NCBI GenBank assembly: GCA_902826095.1
Contig: CADEDN010000015.1
Coordinates: 1 to 64,000, forward strand
Reading direction: 5' to 3'
Source: an uncultured Alphaproteobacteria bacterium
GTDB lineage: Bacteria; Pseudomonadota; Alphaproteobacteria; Caulobacterales; Parvularculaceae
Length of the DNA stretch: 64,000 nt
Part shown: in pieces, positions 52,704 through 61,666 of the stretch
Numbering within the stretch: position 1 is the first letter of the stretch
Layout: every line of letters begins with the position of its first letter
Translations under genes and position numbers: made by a program
The notes under the pieces: generated by a model
The model's database searches: none
The model's input: the letters and a program-made list of their open reading frames with translations, nothing else
What the model was told of the DNA's origin: nothing

Positions 52704-53465
52704 TCATTTCGGCTGCATTCTGATCGCGCCATCGAGCCTGATCGTTTCGCCGTTCATATAGGAGTTGCGGCAGATCTCGACGGCGAGCGAGGCGTATTCT
52801 TCCGGTTTTCCGAGGCGCTTGGGGAACGGCACCATCGCCGCGAGCGCGTCTTGAACCTTCTGGTCCATGCCCGCCATCATCGGCGTCCAGAAAATGCCGG
52901 GCGCGATCGTGTTGACGCGGATGCCGGCGTTCATCAAATCGCGCGCGATCGGCAAGGTCATGCCGGCGACAGCCGCCTTCGATGCGCCATAGGCGGCCTG
53001 GCCGATCTGGCCGTCAAAGGCGGCGACGGACGCCGTGTTGACGATGGCGCCGCGTTCGCCATCGTCAAGCGCTTCGAGCTTTTCAATCGCTTCCGCAACG
53101 AGGCGGATGCAATTGAAGGTGCCGACGAGATTGATGTCGATGACCCGCCGGAACGAATCGAGTTTATGCGGCCCGTTCTTACCGACGGTCTTTTCGCCGA
53201 TCGCGACGCCCGCGCAATTGATGAGGATGCGCGGAGCGCCGATCGCAGCGGTCGTCTTGTCGAGGGCGGCCTTGACGCTCGCCTCGTCTGAGACATTCAC
53301 CTGGCAAAAGACGCCGCCGAGCTTTTTCGCCAGCGCTTCGCCTTTTTCGGCGTTCATGTCCCAGAGCGCGATCTTCGCGCCTTGCGCGTGAAGCGCTTCG
53401 GCTGTCGCCGCGCCAAGGCCTGACGCGCCGCCCGTGACGACCGCGGATTGTCCGGAAATTTTCAT
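52704..53465 (-). CDS. SDR, 3-hydroxyacyl-CoA dehydrogenase type-2-like
   Basis: A 253-aa SDR with all classical residues: TGGASGLGAATAEAL (NAD binding), NCAGVA, INLVGTFNCIRL (Asn), NTASVAAFDGQIGQAAYGASKAA (Ser, Tyr-x3-Lys). SVAAFDGQIGQAAYGASK and IAPGIFWTPMM recall the HSD17B10/3-hydroxyacyl-CoA dehydrogenase type-2 group, a branched-chain/fatty-acid degradation role. Start ATG 53465. It is inserted between rpsO and pnp, which are usually adjacent, and a repeat element separates it from rpsO. Confidence 0.88.
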   Translation of the reverse strand: MKISGQSAVVTGGASGLGAATAEALHAQGAKIALWDMNAEKGEALAKKLGGVFCQVNVSDEASVKAALDKTTAAIGAPRILINCAGVAIGEKTVGKNGPHKLDSFRRVIDINLVGTFNCIRLVAEAIEKLEALDDGERGAIVNTASVAAFDGQIGQAAYGASKAAVAGMTLPIARDLMNAGIRVNTIAPGIFWTPMMAGMDQKVQDALAAMVPFPKRLGKPEEYASLAVEICRNSYMNGETIRLDGAIRMQPK

Positions 53466-53483
53466 GTATGTCTCCGCTTTCCC

Positions 53484-53587
53484 GTGTCATCCCGGAAATC
53501 GCGAAGCGATTATCCGGGATCCCGTGCGGCCGACGGCGCTCTCGCGGCCTGGGATACCGGCTCTCGCTGCGCTCGGCCGGGATGACG
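53484..53587. repeat. Dispersed palindromic repeat, composite copy
   Basis: Fills most of the gap between rpsO and the SDR gene. The first hairpin pairs ATCCCGGAAATCGC with GCGATTATCCGGGAT; the second runs TGGGATACCGG to CCGGGATGAC. Ends GTGTCAT and ATGAC match the copies at 17252 and 18291. Confidence 0.75.
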
Positions 53588-53594
53588 CTATTGT

Positions 53595-53864
53595 TTAACG
53601 CCGCAAGCCGAGGCGTTCGATCAGCGCCTGATAGCGCTTCTCGTCCGCGCGCTTCACATAATCAAGAAGTCGACGGCGCTGCGAGACAAGCTTCAATAGC
53701 CCGCGACGCGAGTGATTGTCTTTCAAATGATCCTTGAAATGTTCGGTGAGGTTCGAAATCCGCTCGGAGAGGATCGCGATCTGGACTTCAGGCGAGCCGG
53801 TGTCGTCTTTTTTGGTCGCGTATTCCTTGATGAGCTTGGATTTGCGATCGGGCGTAATCGACAT
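53595..53864 (-). CDS. rpsO: Small-subunit ribosomal protein uS15
   Basis: An 89-aa protein with complete S15 sequence: [48 protein letters not shown] and [27 protein letters not shown]. It binds 16S rRNA early in 30S assembly. The ATG at 53864 gives the standard length; GGAG precedes it. The longer frame upstream is not coding. Between it and pnp lie a repeat and an SDR gene, so the usual rpsO-pnp adjacency is broken. Confidence 0.98.
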   Translation of the reverse strand: MSITPDRKSKLIKEYATKKDDTGSPEVQIAILSERISNLTEHFKDHLKDNHSRRGLLKLVSQRRRLLDYVKRADEKRYQALIERLGLRR

Positions 53865-53994
53865 GGGAACTGCTCCACGGCGTCGGAAATGCCGGCCCAG
53901 CCGGGACGCCGTCCAGCAGGGTCGAAAGGCGAGCGGGTCAATAAGGGAAGGGCGGCTGGAAAGCAAGCCGCCCGCAAAGACCCGCCGATCGGCG

Positions 53995-54672
53995 TCAGTT
54001 CTCGATTTTCCCGCGTTGATCAAGAACGGCGCGGACCGCCTCGGTCATCAAGCCGTCCGCGTCGCCGCCAAGCGCGTTGATGTGCGGCGCTTCGCCCGCC
54101 GGAAACTTCGGCAGTTTGACGCCGGCGTTCGGCCTGGCGAGATCGGCCGCGCTGTAAGACACCTTGGCGACGACGCCCGGCGTCACCGACTGAATGAGAC
54201 GCGAAATGTCTGAAAAATAGACGCCAAGCTCATAGATGAGATTTGCCTGCGTCACGCCGCCGCTCAGATAGATTTTCGTCGCCATCACGCCGCGATCTGG
54301 CAGGAGGGCCGCCGTCGCGATGCCGCTGACATTCATATTGAAACTGTTGATCTGATCGTAAGTGACGCCCTGCGCATTGAAGAACCCGTAGGGCTGAACA
54401 AGTTCGCAGAGGCTGGCGCCGCCCGCGCCGTCGCACCCGCGCATTGCAATATAGACGGTGTCGCCGCCCGCAGTCGCCTCGATCGTCTTCGTGCCGTCCG
54501 CCGCGTCATCGATCAGCCGCGCGCCGAGCTGCACGGATTGGAGGATCGAGATCATGTCATTTGACGAAATTTTCTGGATGACGCCGCCCTGCGGCGTCAG
54601 TTGCAGATTTTGCGCAAGCGCCGACCCCTGGGCGGCGGCTAGCGCGCCCAAGGCGCATATAACGAATTTCAT
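53995..54672 (-). CDS. Exported YbjN-domain-like protein
   Basis: A 225-aa protein with a signal peptide (about residues 1-20, [19 protein letters not shown]). The body resembles the YbjN sensory-regulator-like fold: a [19 protein letters not shown] core then [17 protein letters not shown], and [19 protein letters not shown]. YbjN proteins bind partners but have no enzyme activity described. GAGGGG precedes the ATG. It stands between truB and rpsO on the same strand and may share their transcript. Similarity is judged from pattern only. Confidence 0.6.
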   Translation of the reverse strand: MKFVICALGALAAAQGSALAQNLQLTPQGGVIQKISSNDMISILQSVQLGARLIDDAADGTKTIEATAGGDTVYIAMRGCDGAGGASLCELVQPYGFFNAQGVTYDQINSFNMNVSGIATAALLPDRGVMATKIYLSGGVTQANLIYELGVYFSDISRLIQSVTPGVVAKVSYSAADLARPNAGVKLPKFPAGEAPHINALGGDADGLMTEAVRAVLDQRGKIEN

Positions 54673-54739
54673 GATTGACCCCTCGATTGCCTGGCGATGT
54701 TAGCTTGCCGTCGTGAGGCCGCCAAGCCACCCGCTGCAA

Positions 54740-55675
54740 TCAGGGATTGAAAACCCGCAACGGCTTCAGCTTGAGACCGTCGAGTTCGCAAAGAGCGACC
54801 GCCTCGCCATGCATCGACGCGAGGACCGCCGGGATGATTCCGGTTTCAGCGCCGCGGACGCCTTTTGCGACGGCCGGCGAAATCACCGCCGGCTGGCCGC
54901 GCTTCAGTTTTTCGGCCTCTGGCCCGCCGATCGTCGCCTGGGGCAGGCCCGCGAGCGCGGCGTCGATGGGCAGAAGGGCGACGTCGCGCGCTTCCGGCGT
55001 CTCGAGCCTTTCCAACTCTGCGATCGTAACGCCCGCTTCCGCCCGGAAGGGCCCAACCGCCGTGCGGCGGAGCGCCGACACGTGGCCCTCGGTTCCGAGC
55101 GCGCGGGCCATGTCGCGAACGAGCGCGCGAACATAGGCGCCCTTGCCGGTCACCGCATCGAACACCGCATGATCCGCATCCGGTTGATCGATGAGGCGCA
55201 AATCGTGGATGTCGATCATGCGCGGCTCAAGCGCCACGGCTTCGCCTCCGCGCGCCAGGTCATAGGCCCGCTCGCCGCCGACCTTGACCGCGGAAAACTG
55301 CGGCGGCACCTGCTCGATCGCGCCGGTGAAGCGCGGCAGGACCGCTTCGATCTCGGCGCGCGACGGGCGCTTGCCGGAGCGCGCGATCACCTCGCCCTCC
55401 CGATCGTCAGTCGTCGTCGCTTCGCCCCATTTCGCGGTGAAGCGATAGGTCTTGGCGCCGTCCATGACGTAAGGGACGGTCTTCGTCGCCTCGCCGAACG
55501 CGATCGGCAAGACGCCGGTCGCGAGCGGATCAAGGGTGCCGGCGTGCCCGGCCTTTTGCGCCTGGAACAGCCATTTCAGCTTCGAGACCGCCTCGGTCGA
55601 CCCGAAATCATAAGGCTTGTCGAGAATGATCCAGCCAGAAACCGGCCGGCCCTTCTTGCGCCGCTGCTTGCTCAT
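54740..55675 (-). CDS. truB: tRNA pseudouridine(55) synthase
   Basis: A 311-aa pseudouridine synthase for U55 in the T-loop of tRNAs. The catalytic Asp is in GHAGTLDPLATGVL, with PPQFSAVKVGGERAYDLAR and GAYVRALVRDMARAL downstream, and a C-terminal PUA-like tail. Start ATG 55675 follows GGGAAG; the longer frame overlaps a repeat and is not used. It follows rbfA at a distance of 202 bp (filled by a repeat) in the standard gene order. Confidence 0.96.
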   Translation of the reverse strand: MSKQRRKKGRPVSGWIILDKPYDFGSTEAVSKLKWLFQAQKAGHAGTLDPLATGVLPIAFGEATKTVPYVMDGAKTYRFTAKWGEATTTDDREGEVIARSGKRPSRAEIEAVLPRFTGAIEQVPPQFSAVKVGGERAYDLARGGEAVALEPRMIDIHDLRLIDQPDADHAVFDAVTGKGAYVRALVRDMARALGTEGHVSALRRTAVGPFRAEAGVTIAELERLETPEARDVALLPIDAALAGLPQATIGGPEAEKLKRGQPAVISPAVAKGVRGAETGIIPAVLASMHGEAVALCELDGLKLKPLRVFNP

Positions 55676-55761
55676 GATCTTCCCTGTCGGCGCGCCCGGA
55701 TCGGACGGACGCACGATTCCCGGCGCTTGGAGCAGCATCGAACGCCAGGGTCAACCAGAAC

Positions 55762-55800
55762 ATGTCATCCTTGAAAATGCCGAAGGCATTTATCCGGGAC
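55762..55800. repeat. Dispersed palindromic repeat
   Basis: ATGTCATCCTTGAAAATGCC faces GGCATTTATCCGGGAC across a short centre. It lies between truB and rbfA. The TCATCC/CCGGGA ends relate it to the copies at 17252, 18291 and 53484, although the inner arms are different. The remaining sequence to 55877 is GC-rich and holds no gene. Confidence 0.6.
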
Positions 55801-55877
55801 CCTCCGCAATTGAAGCGCCTCCGCCCGACGGAATATCGACACGCCGACGCCCTGCGCCTTCGGCCGGAACGGCAAGC

Positions 55878-56285
55878 TCAATGAGGCTTTAAATCCCGCG
55901 CGACCTTGGGCGAGGCGAGAAGCTCGTCGATGCGGCGGGCCTCAGCGAAACTTTCGTCCGCCCGGAAGACGAGCGCGGGCGTGAATTTCATGTCGATCTT
56001 CTGGCCGAGCAGATGTCGCAAATGCGGGGCCGCGTGGTTCAGCGCCTTGACGATTTCGGGGTGCTTGTCCTGATCGATCGAGGCGCCGAGCGGCGCCGAA
56101 AACACCGTCGCCTGTTTCAAATCCGGCGTCATCCTGACTTCGGTGATGGTGATCGAAAGGCCGTGCAGCGCCGGATCGCGCAAATCCTCTCGCTGGAAAA
56201 TCTCGACCAGCGCATGACGTACAAGCTCGCCGGCGCGGAGCTGGCGCTGCGAGGGTCCCTTCGAGGATGAGAAACGTCCTGCCAT
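55878..56285 (-). CDS. rbfA: 30S ribosome-binding factor RbfA
   Basis: A 135-aa ribosome maturation factor with the KH-like RbfA fold: RQLRAGELVRHALVEIFQREDLRDP, ITITEVRMTPDLKQATVFSAPL, ALNHAAPHLRHLLGQKIDMKFTPALVFRADESFAEARRIDELL. It helps finish the 5' end of 16S rRNA in the 30S subunit. ATG 56285 starts at the conserved SSSKGPSQRQ stretch. It follows a short lipoprotein gene by 59 bp and precedes truB. Confidence 0.95.
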   Translation of the reverse strand: MAGRFSSSKGPSQRQLRAGELVRHALVEIFQREDLRDPALHGLSITITEVRMTPDLKQATVFSAPLGASIDQDKHPEIVKALNHAAPHLRHLLGQKIDMKFTPALVFRADESFAEARRIDELLASPKVARDLKPH

Positions 56286-56344
56286 GAGTGGATAATAATG
56301 CCGGCGGACGCGGTGGCAATGGCGTGCGCCGATCAAGCGACCGC

Positions 56345-56851
56345 TCAGGGCTCGTAAGGCTCGCCATTGACGAATATCTCGCCGCCGAGCTCGACGATTT
56401 CGGCGTTGAACCAGCGGCCGGCCTGCAAGCGCCAGCGCTCTTCATGCTTCTGGGTCGTCAGCACGACATCGGAGCCGCTGTCGTCGCGCCGCCGCATAAG
56501 ACGCTCCCACCGCTGCGAGGTCATGACTTTCGCCTCCGTGCAGGGCGGCGCGACTTCCATCGCGTCGATAGTGATCACAAGCTCCCGCGTTTCGTCGATG
56601 ACGGCCCAGTTCCGAAGCGCGTTCGCGCGAAGCGTCTCCTTGTCGGTGATCGAACCGTCTTCCTCGACGATGCGATAATCGTCCGGCACGCCGTCCATAT
56701 AGGCGTCGATATCCTCGTCGATCGTCGCCTTGACGCCCTTTTGAATCTCGGCGTCGATCTCGGTCCGGATCGCATCGATCGGGCAGGCGGCGGGCTGTTG
56801 TGAAGCGCAGGCCGAGAGGGCGAAAAACATCAGTGGGAACGTGATGCGCAT
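56345..56851 (-). CDS. Small lipoprotein, hypothetical (SnoaL/NTF2-like?)
   Basis: A 168-aa exported protein with a lipobox FALSAC (Cys about residue 15). The remainder is acidic and resembles an NTF2/SnoaL-like fold by pattern (AYMDGVPDDYRIVEEDGSITDKETL; ELVITIDAMEVAPP; WRLQAGRWFNAEIVEL), but I cannot place it in a named family. AGGA precedes the ATG at 56851. A perfect TGTTACA/TGTAACA palindrome lies 22 bp upstream. Gene order places it between the TrpF-like gene and rbfA, where no conserved role is known. Confidence 0.6.
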   Translation of the reverse strand: MRITFPLMFFALSACASQQPAACPIDAIRTEIDAEIQKGVKATIDEDIDAYMDGVPDDYRIVEEDGSITDKETLRANALRNWAVIDETRELVITIDAMEVAPPCTEAKVMTSQRWERLMRRRDDSGSDVVLTTQKHEERWRLQAGRWFNAEIVELGGEIFVNGEPYEP

Positions 56852-56872
56852 GGCGGGTCCTGACAAGCGGTA

Positions 56873-56888
56873 TGTTACAAATGTAACA
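56873..56888. promoter_or_regulatory. Candidate operator, TGTTACA-AA-TGTAACA
   Basis: A perfect 7-bp inverted repeat with a 2-bp spacer, AT-rich against its GC-rich surroundings, just upstream of the small lipoprotein gene. The layout suits a TetR- or MarR-size dimer. Cognate regulator unknown; no such gene is next to it. Confidence 0.45.
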
Positions 56889-56921
56889 CATCGCGGCGGC
56901 GACGCGCAAGTCATAAGCTCG

Positions 56922-57596
56922 TCAGGCGAAGTCGCGCAGCGCCGCCGCGAATTCGGCGAGTTTTCCGGCGTTCAGCGCATAGCCGCGCTCGCGGTCGCGA
57001 AGGCCGGAGCAGATGTCGACGCCGAAGGGGCGAACGGCGGCGACCGCGCCGGCGACGTTGGCGGGGTTGAGGCCGCCGGCGAGGAACACCGGCCGGCCGC
57101 AGGTCTCGACGACACGGCGCGAGATCGACCAGTCATGGAGATCGCCAGTGCCGCCGAGCGTTCGTATGGCGGCGCTCGGTTTCCCCGAGTCGAGCAGGAT
57201 CGCATCGACCGCTTCGCCGGCGCGGCGCGCTTCGTCGATCGCGCCTTCATCCTCGACATGGACGACCTGAAGGATGCGCAGCGCGGGATGCGCGCGTCGA
57301 AGAAGGGCGTAGGTTTTCGGCGAAGGGCAATCAACGATCTGCACCGTGTTGACGCCGGTCGCCGCGACGTGATCGGCGATCGCTTCTTCGTCGATGCGGC
57401 TCGTCAGCAGCGTCGTCCAGACGCGCGCGCCGTTCCGCGCGTGAACATGCGCTGCAATTTCGGCGATCGCCTCATCATCGATCGGGCCGGGACCGTTCGG
57501 CATCGCCCCGACAAGCCCGATCGCGAGCGCGCCTGCGGCGATCGCCGCCTCCGCCTCATCGATCGACTGCATGCAGCAGATCTTGAACGGGATCAT
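56922..57596 (-). CDS. Phosphoribosylanthranilate isomerase-like protein
   Basis: A 224-aa TIM-barrel protein of the TrpF family. The general-base Cys7 (PFKICCM) and the Asp of LLDSGKPSAAIRTLGGTGDLHDW match TrpF catalytic positions, and AGGLNPANVAGAV and GVDICSGLR follow. However the usual phosphate-loop sequence (FxFxxxSPR) after the first strand is absent, and no trp genes are near. It may therefore act on a related sugar-phosphate. ATG 57596 overlaps the stop of the GNAT gene (ATGA), so they are co-translated. Confidence 0.75.
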   Translation of the reverse strand: MIPFKICCMQSIDEAEAAIAAGALAIGLVGAMPNGPGPIDDEAIAEIAAHVHARNGARVWTTLLTSRIDEEAIADHVAATGVNTVQIVDCPSPKTYALLRRAHPALRILQVVHVEDEGAIDEARRAGEAVDAILLDSGKPSAAIRTLGGTGDLHDWSISRRVVETCGRPVFLAGGLNPANVAGAVAAVRPFGVDICSGLRDRERGYALNAGKLAEFAAALRDFA

Positions 57597-58117
57597 GGGC
57601 GCCACGGCCTTGGATCGTCGCGCAACAGGCCGAGGATGACGCTGTCGCGGACGCCGATATGCGTCTCCCAATTGCCGCGCAACACGCCTTCATGGCGAAA
57701 GCCGAGCCTTTCAAAGGTGCGGAGGGACGCAATATTGTCCGGGTCGATGTCGGCAAAGATGCGCCGCGCGCGCTTGATGTCGAATACATTGTCGATCGCC
57801 TGCGCCAGAGCGCGCGCAGCGAGATTCTTCCCGCGCGCCGCCGGGACGATCATGCATGCCGCCTCCCAGACGTCCGCGCGCCTATGGGTGAACAATGAAA
57901 CACGCCCGAGCGCCGGGCCGTCGGCGCTTTCGCAAACCGCCCATGAGGTGTCTTCAACGCCGGTCGTCCATTTTTTGAGCTTCTCGCGCGTCTCGGCGAC
58001 GGATTTGTAGGCCGGCTCCGTCATGTAGCGGCAGCTCTCCTCGTCGCCGAAGATCGCATGCAGCGCCGCAGCGTCGCGGTCGGGATCGAGGGGGCGGAGG
58101 TGAATTCCAGAAATCAT
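57593..58117 (-). CDS. GNAT family N-acetyltransferase
   Basis: A 174-aa acetyltransferase of the RimJ/RimL-like branch. ACMIVPAARGKNLAARALAQAID carries the acetyl-CoA binding (Arg/Gln-x-x-Gly-x-Gly/Ala) loop, and DIDPDNIASLRTFERLGFRHEG the second conserved block. Family members acetylate amino groups of proteins or small molecules; target unknown. The ATG at 58117 was chosen since the GNAT fold starts there; the upstream in-frame extension consists of repeat sequence. Its stop overlaps the TrpF-like start. Confidence 0.85.
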   Translation of the reverse strand: MISGIHLRPLDPDRDAAALHAIFGDEESCRYMTEPAYKSVAETREKLKKWTTGVEDTSWAVCESADGPALGRVSLFTHRRADVWEAACMIVPAARGKNLAARALAQAIDNVFDIKRARRIFADIDPDNIASLRTFERLGFRHEGVLRGNWETHIGVRDSVILGLLRDDPRPWRP

Positions 58118-58180
58118 TTCGCAAACCGATTCATTCGATCCGGCAAAGCGAGCGAAACCCTGCACTGACTCTCTTGCCGC

Positions 58181-58292
58181 CATCCTTCGTGACGCGCGCC
58201 GAGTGGCGCGCTCCTCAGGATGAGGACTATTCGTGTTACGACAGTAAATCGCCCTCATCTTGAGGAGTCGCGAAGCGGCGTCTCGAAGGATG
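58181..58292. repeat. Inverted pair of CATCCTTCGxGACGC repeats
   Basis: One arm (58181-58225) runs CATCCTTCGTGACGCGCGCC to CTCAGGATGAGG; the other (58252-58292) is its inverted, diverged copy, ending GTCTCGAAGGATG. They are separated by 26 bp. This CTCATCCTGAGGAG...TCTCGAAGGATG family is widespread in alphaproteobacterial intergenic regions. It lies between GNAT and infB, starting 64 bp upstream of the GNAT ATG and ending 6 bp short of the infB stop. Confidence 0.8.
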
Positions 58293-58297
58293 CCGCC

Positions 58298-60904
58298 CTA
58301 CAACGTCCTTTGAATCGTCTCCACCGAGAAGCATTCGATGACGTCGCCGACTTTGAGGTCTTCATAGCGCGCAAAGCTCATGCCGCATTCCTGGCCTGAG
58401 GGGACTTCCTGGACGTCGTCCTTGAAGCGCTTCAATTGCGAGAGCTCGCCCTCGTGGATGACGGTGCCGTCGCGGATGAGACGCACTTTCGCGCCGCGGC
58501 GGACGAGGCCTTCAGTGACGCGGCAGCCGGCGACCTTTGTCGACTTGCCGACGGTGAAGACTTCGAGGATCTGCGCGTTGCCGAGGAAGGTTTCGCGGAT
58601 TTCCGGCTTCAGCATGCCGGAGAGGACGCCCTTGATGTCGTCGATCAGATTGTAGATGATCGAGTAATAGCGGATCTCGACTTTCGATCGCTCAGCTTCG
58701 TCGCGCGCCTGCGCGTTGGCGCGGACGTTGAAGCCGATCACCGGCGCGCCGGATGCGCCAGCCAGAATGACGTCCGATTCCGAGATCGCGCCGACCCCGG
58801 TGTGAAGGACTTTGACCCGCACTTCGGTTGTCGACAGTTTTTCGAGGCTGCCGACGATCGCTTCGACCGAGCCTTGAACGTCGCCCTTGATGACGAGCGG
58901 CAGCTCCTTGATTTCGGCGTCCTGAAGCTGCGCCATCATCTGCTCGAGCGAGGTGCCCGAGGATTTGGCGGAGGCCTTTTCGCGACGCTTTCGTCCGCGG
59001 AAATCGGCGACTTCGCGCGCGCGCGCTTCCGATTCGACGACGACGAACTGGTCGCCGGGTTCGGGAACGCCGTTAAGACCGAGCATTTCGACCGGCATCG
59101 CGGGGCCGGCGTCGGCGATCGTCTCGCCCTTGTCATTGGCGAGAAGCCGCACGCGCCCCCATTCCGAACCGACGACGACGATGTCGCCGCGCTTTAGCGT
59201 GCCGCGTTCGACGAGGAGCGTGGCGACCGACCCGCGGCCCTTGTCGAGACGCGCCTCGACGACCGAGCCTTCGGCGCTGCGCTGCGGATTGGCCCTGAGG
59301 TCCAAAAGCTCCGACTGCAGAAGAATGGCGTCGAGGAGACCCTCGAGATTGATCTTCTTCAACGCCGAGACTTCGACGTCCTGCACTTCGCCGCCAAGAC
59401 CCTCGACCTGGATCTCGTATTGCAGAAGATCGGTGCGGACCTTCTGGGCGTTGGCGGACGGCTTGTCGATCTTGTTGATCGCGACGATGATTGGAACGCT
59501 GGCGGCCTTGGCGTGATTGATCGCTTCGACGGTCTGCGGCATGATCGAATCGTCGGCGGCGACGACGAGGATGACGATGTCCGTCACTTTCGCGCCGCGC
59601 GCGCGCATCTGGGTGAAGGCGGCGTGGCCCGGCGTGTCGAGGAAGGTGATCTTGCGGCCGTCTTTCACGGTCACCTGATAGGCGCCGATATGCTGGGTGA
59701 TGCCGCCCGCCTCGCCCGCGACGACGTTTGTCTGGCGGAGCGCGTCGAGCAGCGAGGTCTTGCCGTGATCGACATGGCCCATGATGGTGACGACCGGCGG
59801 GCGCTGCATGAGCGCGCCTTCGATGTCGGCGCCGCCGCTCAAGCCCTCTTCGACGTCGGCCTCGGCGACGCGCTTTACGGCGTGGCCGAGATCGGTGACG
59901 ATCAGTTCGGCGGTGTCGGCGTCGAGGATTGAATTCGCCGTCACCATCTGGCCCTGTTTCATCAGTTCCCGGATGAGATCGACGCCGCGCATCGCCATGC
60001 GCTGGGCGAGATCCTGGACGGTGATCGTCTCAGGAATGACGACTTCGCGCACGACCGCCGGCGCAAGGCCGCGCTGCTGGCGGGCGAGTTTTTCGCGTTC
60101 GCGCGCGCGCTTGACCGACGCGAGGGAGCGCTGGCGATCGTCGTCATCGAGCGCGTTCGCGATGGTGAGGCGGCCGGCCCTGCGGCGCGGCGCTTCCTTG
60201 GCGGCGTTCTCGCGCTCGCTCTTGTCGAGAAGCTGCTTGCGCTTCGTTTTGAGGCGCCCGCCGAGCTTGGCGAGCGGATTGTCGGCGTCAGCTTCGGCGG
60301 CAGGTTTTGTTTCTTCCGCTTTCGTCTTGCCTTTGGAATCGGCCTTGGCGGCGGCGCGGCGCTTTCTTTCTTCTTCTTCTTCTTCGAGCGCCCGGCGCGC
60401 GCGCTCTTCCGCCTTGCGGCGATCGGCGTTCTCGCGCTCGCGTTTTCCTTCTTCTTCGGAAAGGCGCGCGCGTTCGGCCTCAAGGCGCGTCATCTCTTCC
60501 GTTTCGCGCGCTTCCCTGTCCTTGCGCTCAATTTCGTCGCGTTTCTTGCGGACTTCCTCGTCCTTGCGCGCCTGGACGAGCGCGGCGGCGCGCGCGGTTT
60601 TTTCATCCTCGGAAAGCGTTCTGAGAACGTTCGGCTGGGACTTGCGCGGATCGGGCGCCGCGGCCTTGGTTTCGGGCGGTTTCGCGGCGGCGGTCTCGCG
60701 CTTTGGCGCTTCGGCTTCGACCGGCGCTTCATCTTCTTTCTTGACGCCGAACACGCGACGCTTTTTCGTCTCGACGACGACGGTCTTCGAGCGGCCATGG
60801 CTGAAGCTCTGCTTCACCGCGCCCATTTCCGGGCGTCGGATTGAAAGCGGCCGCCTCTCCGGCTTGGCGCTGTCGCCTGAGTTTCTTTCGACGTCGTCGG
60901 TCAT
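58298..60904 (-). CDS. infB: Translation initiation factor IF-2
   Basis: An 868-aa GTPase that places fMet-tRNA on the 30S subunit. Residues 1-about 300 are the charged, Arg/Glu/Lys-rich and helical N-terminal region of alphaproteobacterial IF-2. The G domain begins [20 protein letters not shown] (G1 at about 376-383), with [15 protein letters not shown] (G3) and NKIDKP (G4). Domain II, III and the fMet-tRNA-binding domain end the protein. The ATG at 60904 is preceded by GGAGATTTG; a TTG one codon earlier is not needed. Follows ylxR in the usual order. Confidence 0.98.
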   Translation of the reverse strand: MTDDVERNSGDSAKPERRPLSIRRPEMGAVKQSFSHGRSKTVVVETKKRRVFGVKKEDEAPVEAEAPKRETAAAKPPETKAAAPDPRKSQPNVLRTLSEDEKTARAAALVQARKDEEVRKKRDEIERKDREARETEEMTRLEAERARLSEEEGKRERENADRRKAEERARRALEEEEEERKRRAAAKADSKGKTKAEETKPAAEADADNPLAKLGGRLKTKRKQLLDKSERENAAKEAPRRRAGRLTIANALDDDDRQRSLASVKRAREREKLARQQRGLAPAVVREVVIPETITVQDLAQRMAMRGVDLIRELMKQGQMVTANSILDADTAELIVTDLGHAVKRVAEADVEEGLSGGADIEGALMQRPPVVTIMGHVDHGKTSLLDALRQTNVVAGEAGGITQHIGAYQVTVKDGRKITFLDTPGHAAFTQMRARGAKVTDIVILVVAADDSIMPQTVEAINHAKAASVPIIVAINKIDKPSANAQKVRTDLLQYEIQVEGLGGEVQDVEVSALKKINLEGLLDAILLQSELLDLRANPQRSAEGSVVEARLDKGRGSVATLLVERGTLKRGDIVVVGSEWGRVRLLANDKGETIADAGPAMPVEMLGLNGVPEPGDQFVVVESEARAREVADFRGRKRREKASAKSSGTSLEQMMAQLQDAEIKELPLVIKGDVQGSVEAIVGSLEKLSTTEVRVKVLHTGVGAISESDVILAGASGAPVIGFNVRANAQARDEAERSKVEIRYYSIIYNLIDDIKGVLSGMLKPEIRETFLGNAQILEVFTVGKSTKVAGCRVTEGLVRRGAKVRLIRDGTVIHEGELSQLKRFKDDVQEVPSGQECGMSFARYEDLKVGDVIECFSVETIQRTL

Positions 60905-61054
60905 CAAATCTCCGTTCCCGCCGCAATCGGCGGACTTTCCTGAAAGGCGGCGTCAAACGCCGCCCCCTGAAAGCGGCCTTGGACATAACGCCCAACGCCG
61001 CCCCGGTCTACCTGGAACTCGCCGCGATCCGGCGGCGATCCCTTTCATTGCCTT

Positions 61055-61666
61055 TCAGTCAGGCGCTGCGCGAAACCCCTGAAGGCGCGTCGCTTCCCGA
61101 ATGAACCTTTGCGCCGCTGCGCCTTTCTTCAGCGCCGCATGGCGCACGCCGTCCTTCCCGAACGCGGCCGAGAGCGCGGCGCTGTCGAAAGCGCGACACT
61201 GAAAGACAGTCTCGCCAAGCCTTGCGAGCTTGTCGCGGCCGTCATCGGCCGCATCGGACGCGGCAAGGAGGACGGCGGCTTTCCCATCGGCAAGGACCTT
61301 CTTCACCTGGTCGAAGCCGAGCACCGCGTCGCCCGTCCGGCGTGCGAGGCCGAGCGCGTCGAGCGCGCGGCGGTGAAGGCCCGACTCGACGATCTCGATC
61401 AGGCCTTCCGGCGCTTTCGCCTCCCGCTTGAAGGCGCGCGTGAAGAGCCCTTTCGCCAGAGCCCGTTCAAGCGCGGCGCGATCGGCGCTGACCCAGGCGC
61501 CCCTGCCGCCAAGCTTTTCGGCGAAGTCCGGGGTTACGAGCCCGTGCGGCGACAGCGCAAAACGAATGAGCCCGGCGGGCGGGGATGCGCCGCCGCCGGC
61601 GATGCAGGTCCGCGTCCGCTCATCGGACGCGGCCTCGTCAACATCATGCTCAAGCGCCTGGTCCAG
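61055..61666 (-). CDS. ylxR: YlxR family RNA-binding protein with probable CTG start
   Basis: A 203-aa protein that matches YlxR/DUF448 (RTRTCIAGGGASPPAGLIRF, GGRGAWVSADRAALERAL) plus a C-terminal L7Ae-like half (ALGLARRTGDAVLGFDQVKKVL, AAVLLAASDAADDGRDKL). The frame is open from 61680 to its stop at 61055, but no ATG, GTG or TTG exists before codon 115 (GTG 61324), which would cut away the whole YlxR domain. A CTG at 61666, six bases after GGGAG, is the best start. It would overlap nusA by 17 bp. Alternatives: an error in the assembly or a frameshift near 61647, where ATGATG lies in the wrong frame. Expected context (nusA-ylxR-infB) is met. Confidence 0.8.
   Translation of the reverse strand: MDQALEHDVDEAASDERTRTCIAGGGASPPAGLIRFALSPHGLVTPDFAEKLGGRGAWVSADRAALERALAKGLFTRAFKREAKAPEGLIEIVESGLHRRALDALGLARRTGDAVLGFDQVKKVLADGKAAVLLAASDAADDGRDKLARLGETVFQCRAFDSAALSAAFGKDGVRHAALKKGAAAQRFIREATRLQGFRAAPD

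Noticed and set aside
56841-58010. 389-aa plus-strand ORF
   Set aside because: Antisense to the TrpF-like and GNAT genes, which overlap by an ATGA and are coding.
61055-61324. GTG 61324 as the start of ylxR (89 aa)
   Set aside because: It would remove the entire YlxR domain, which is visible and unbroken upstream in the same frame.
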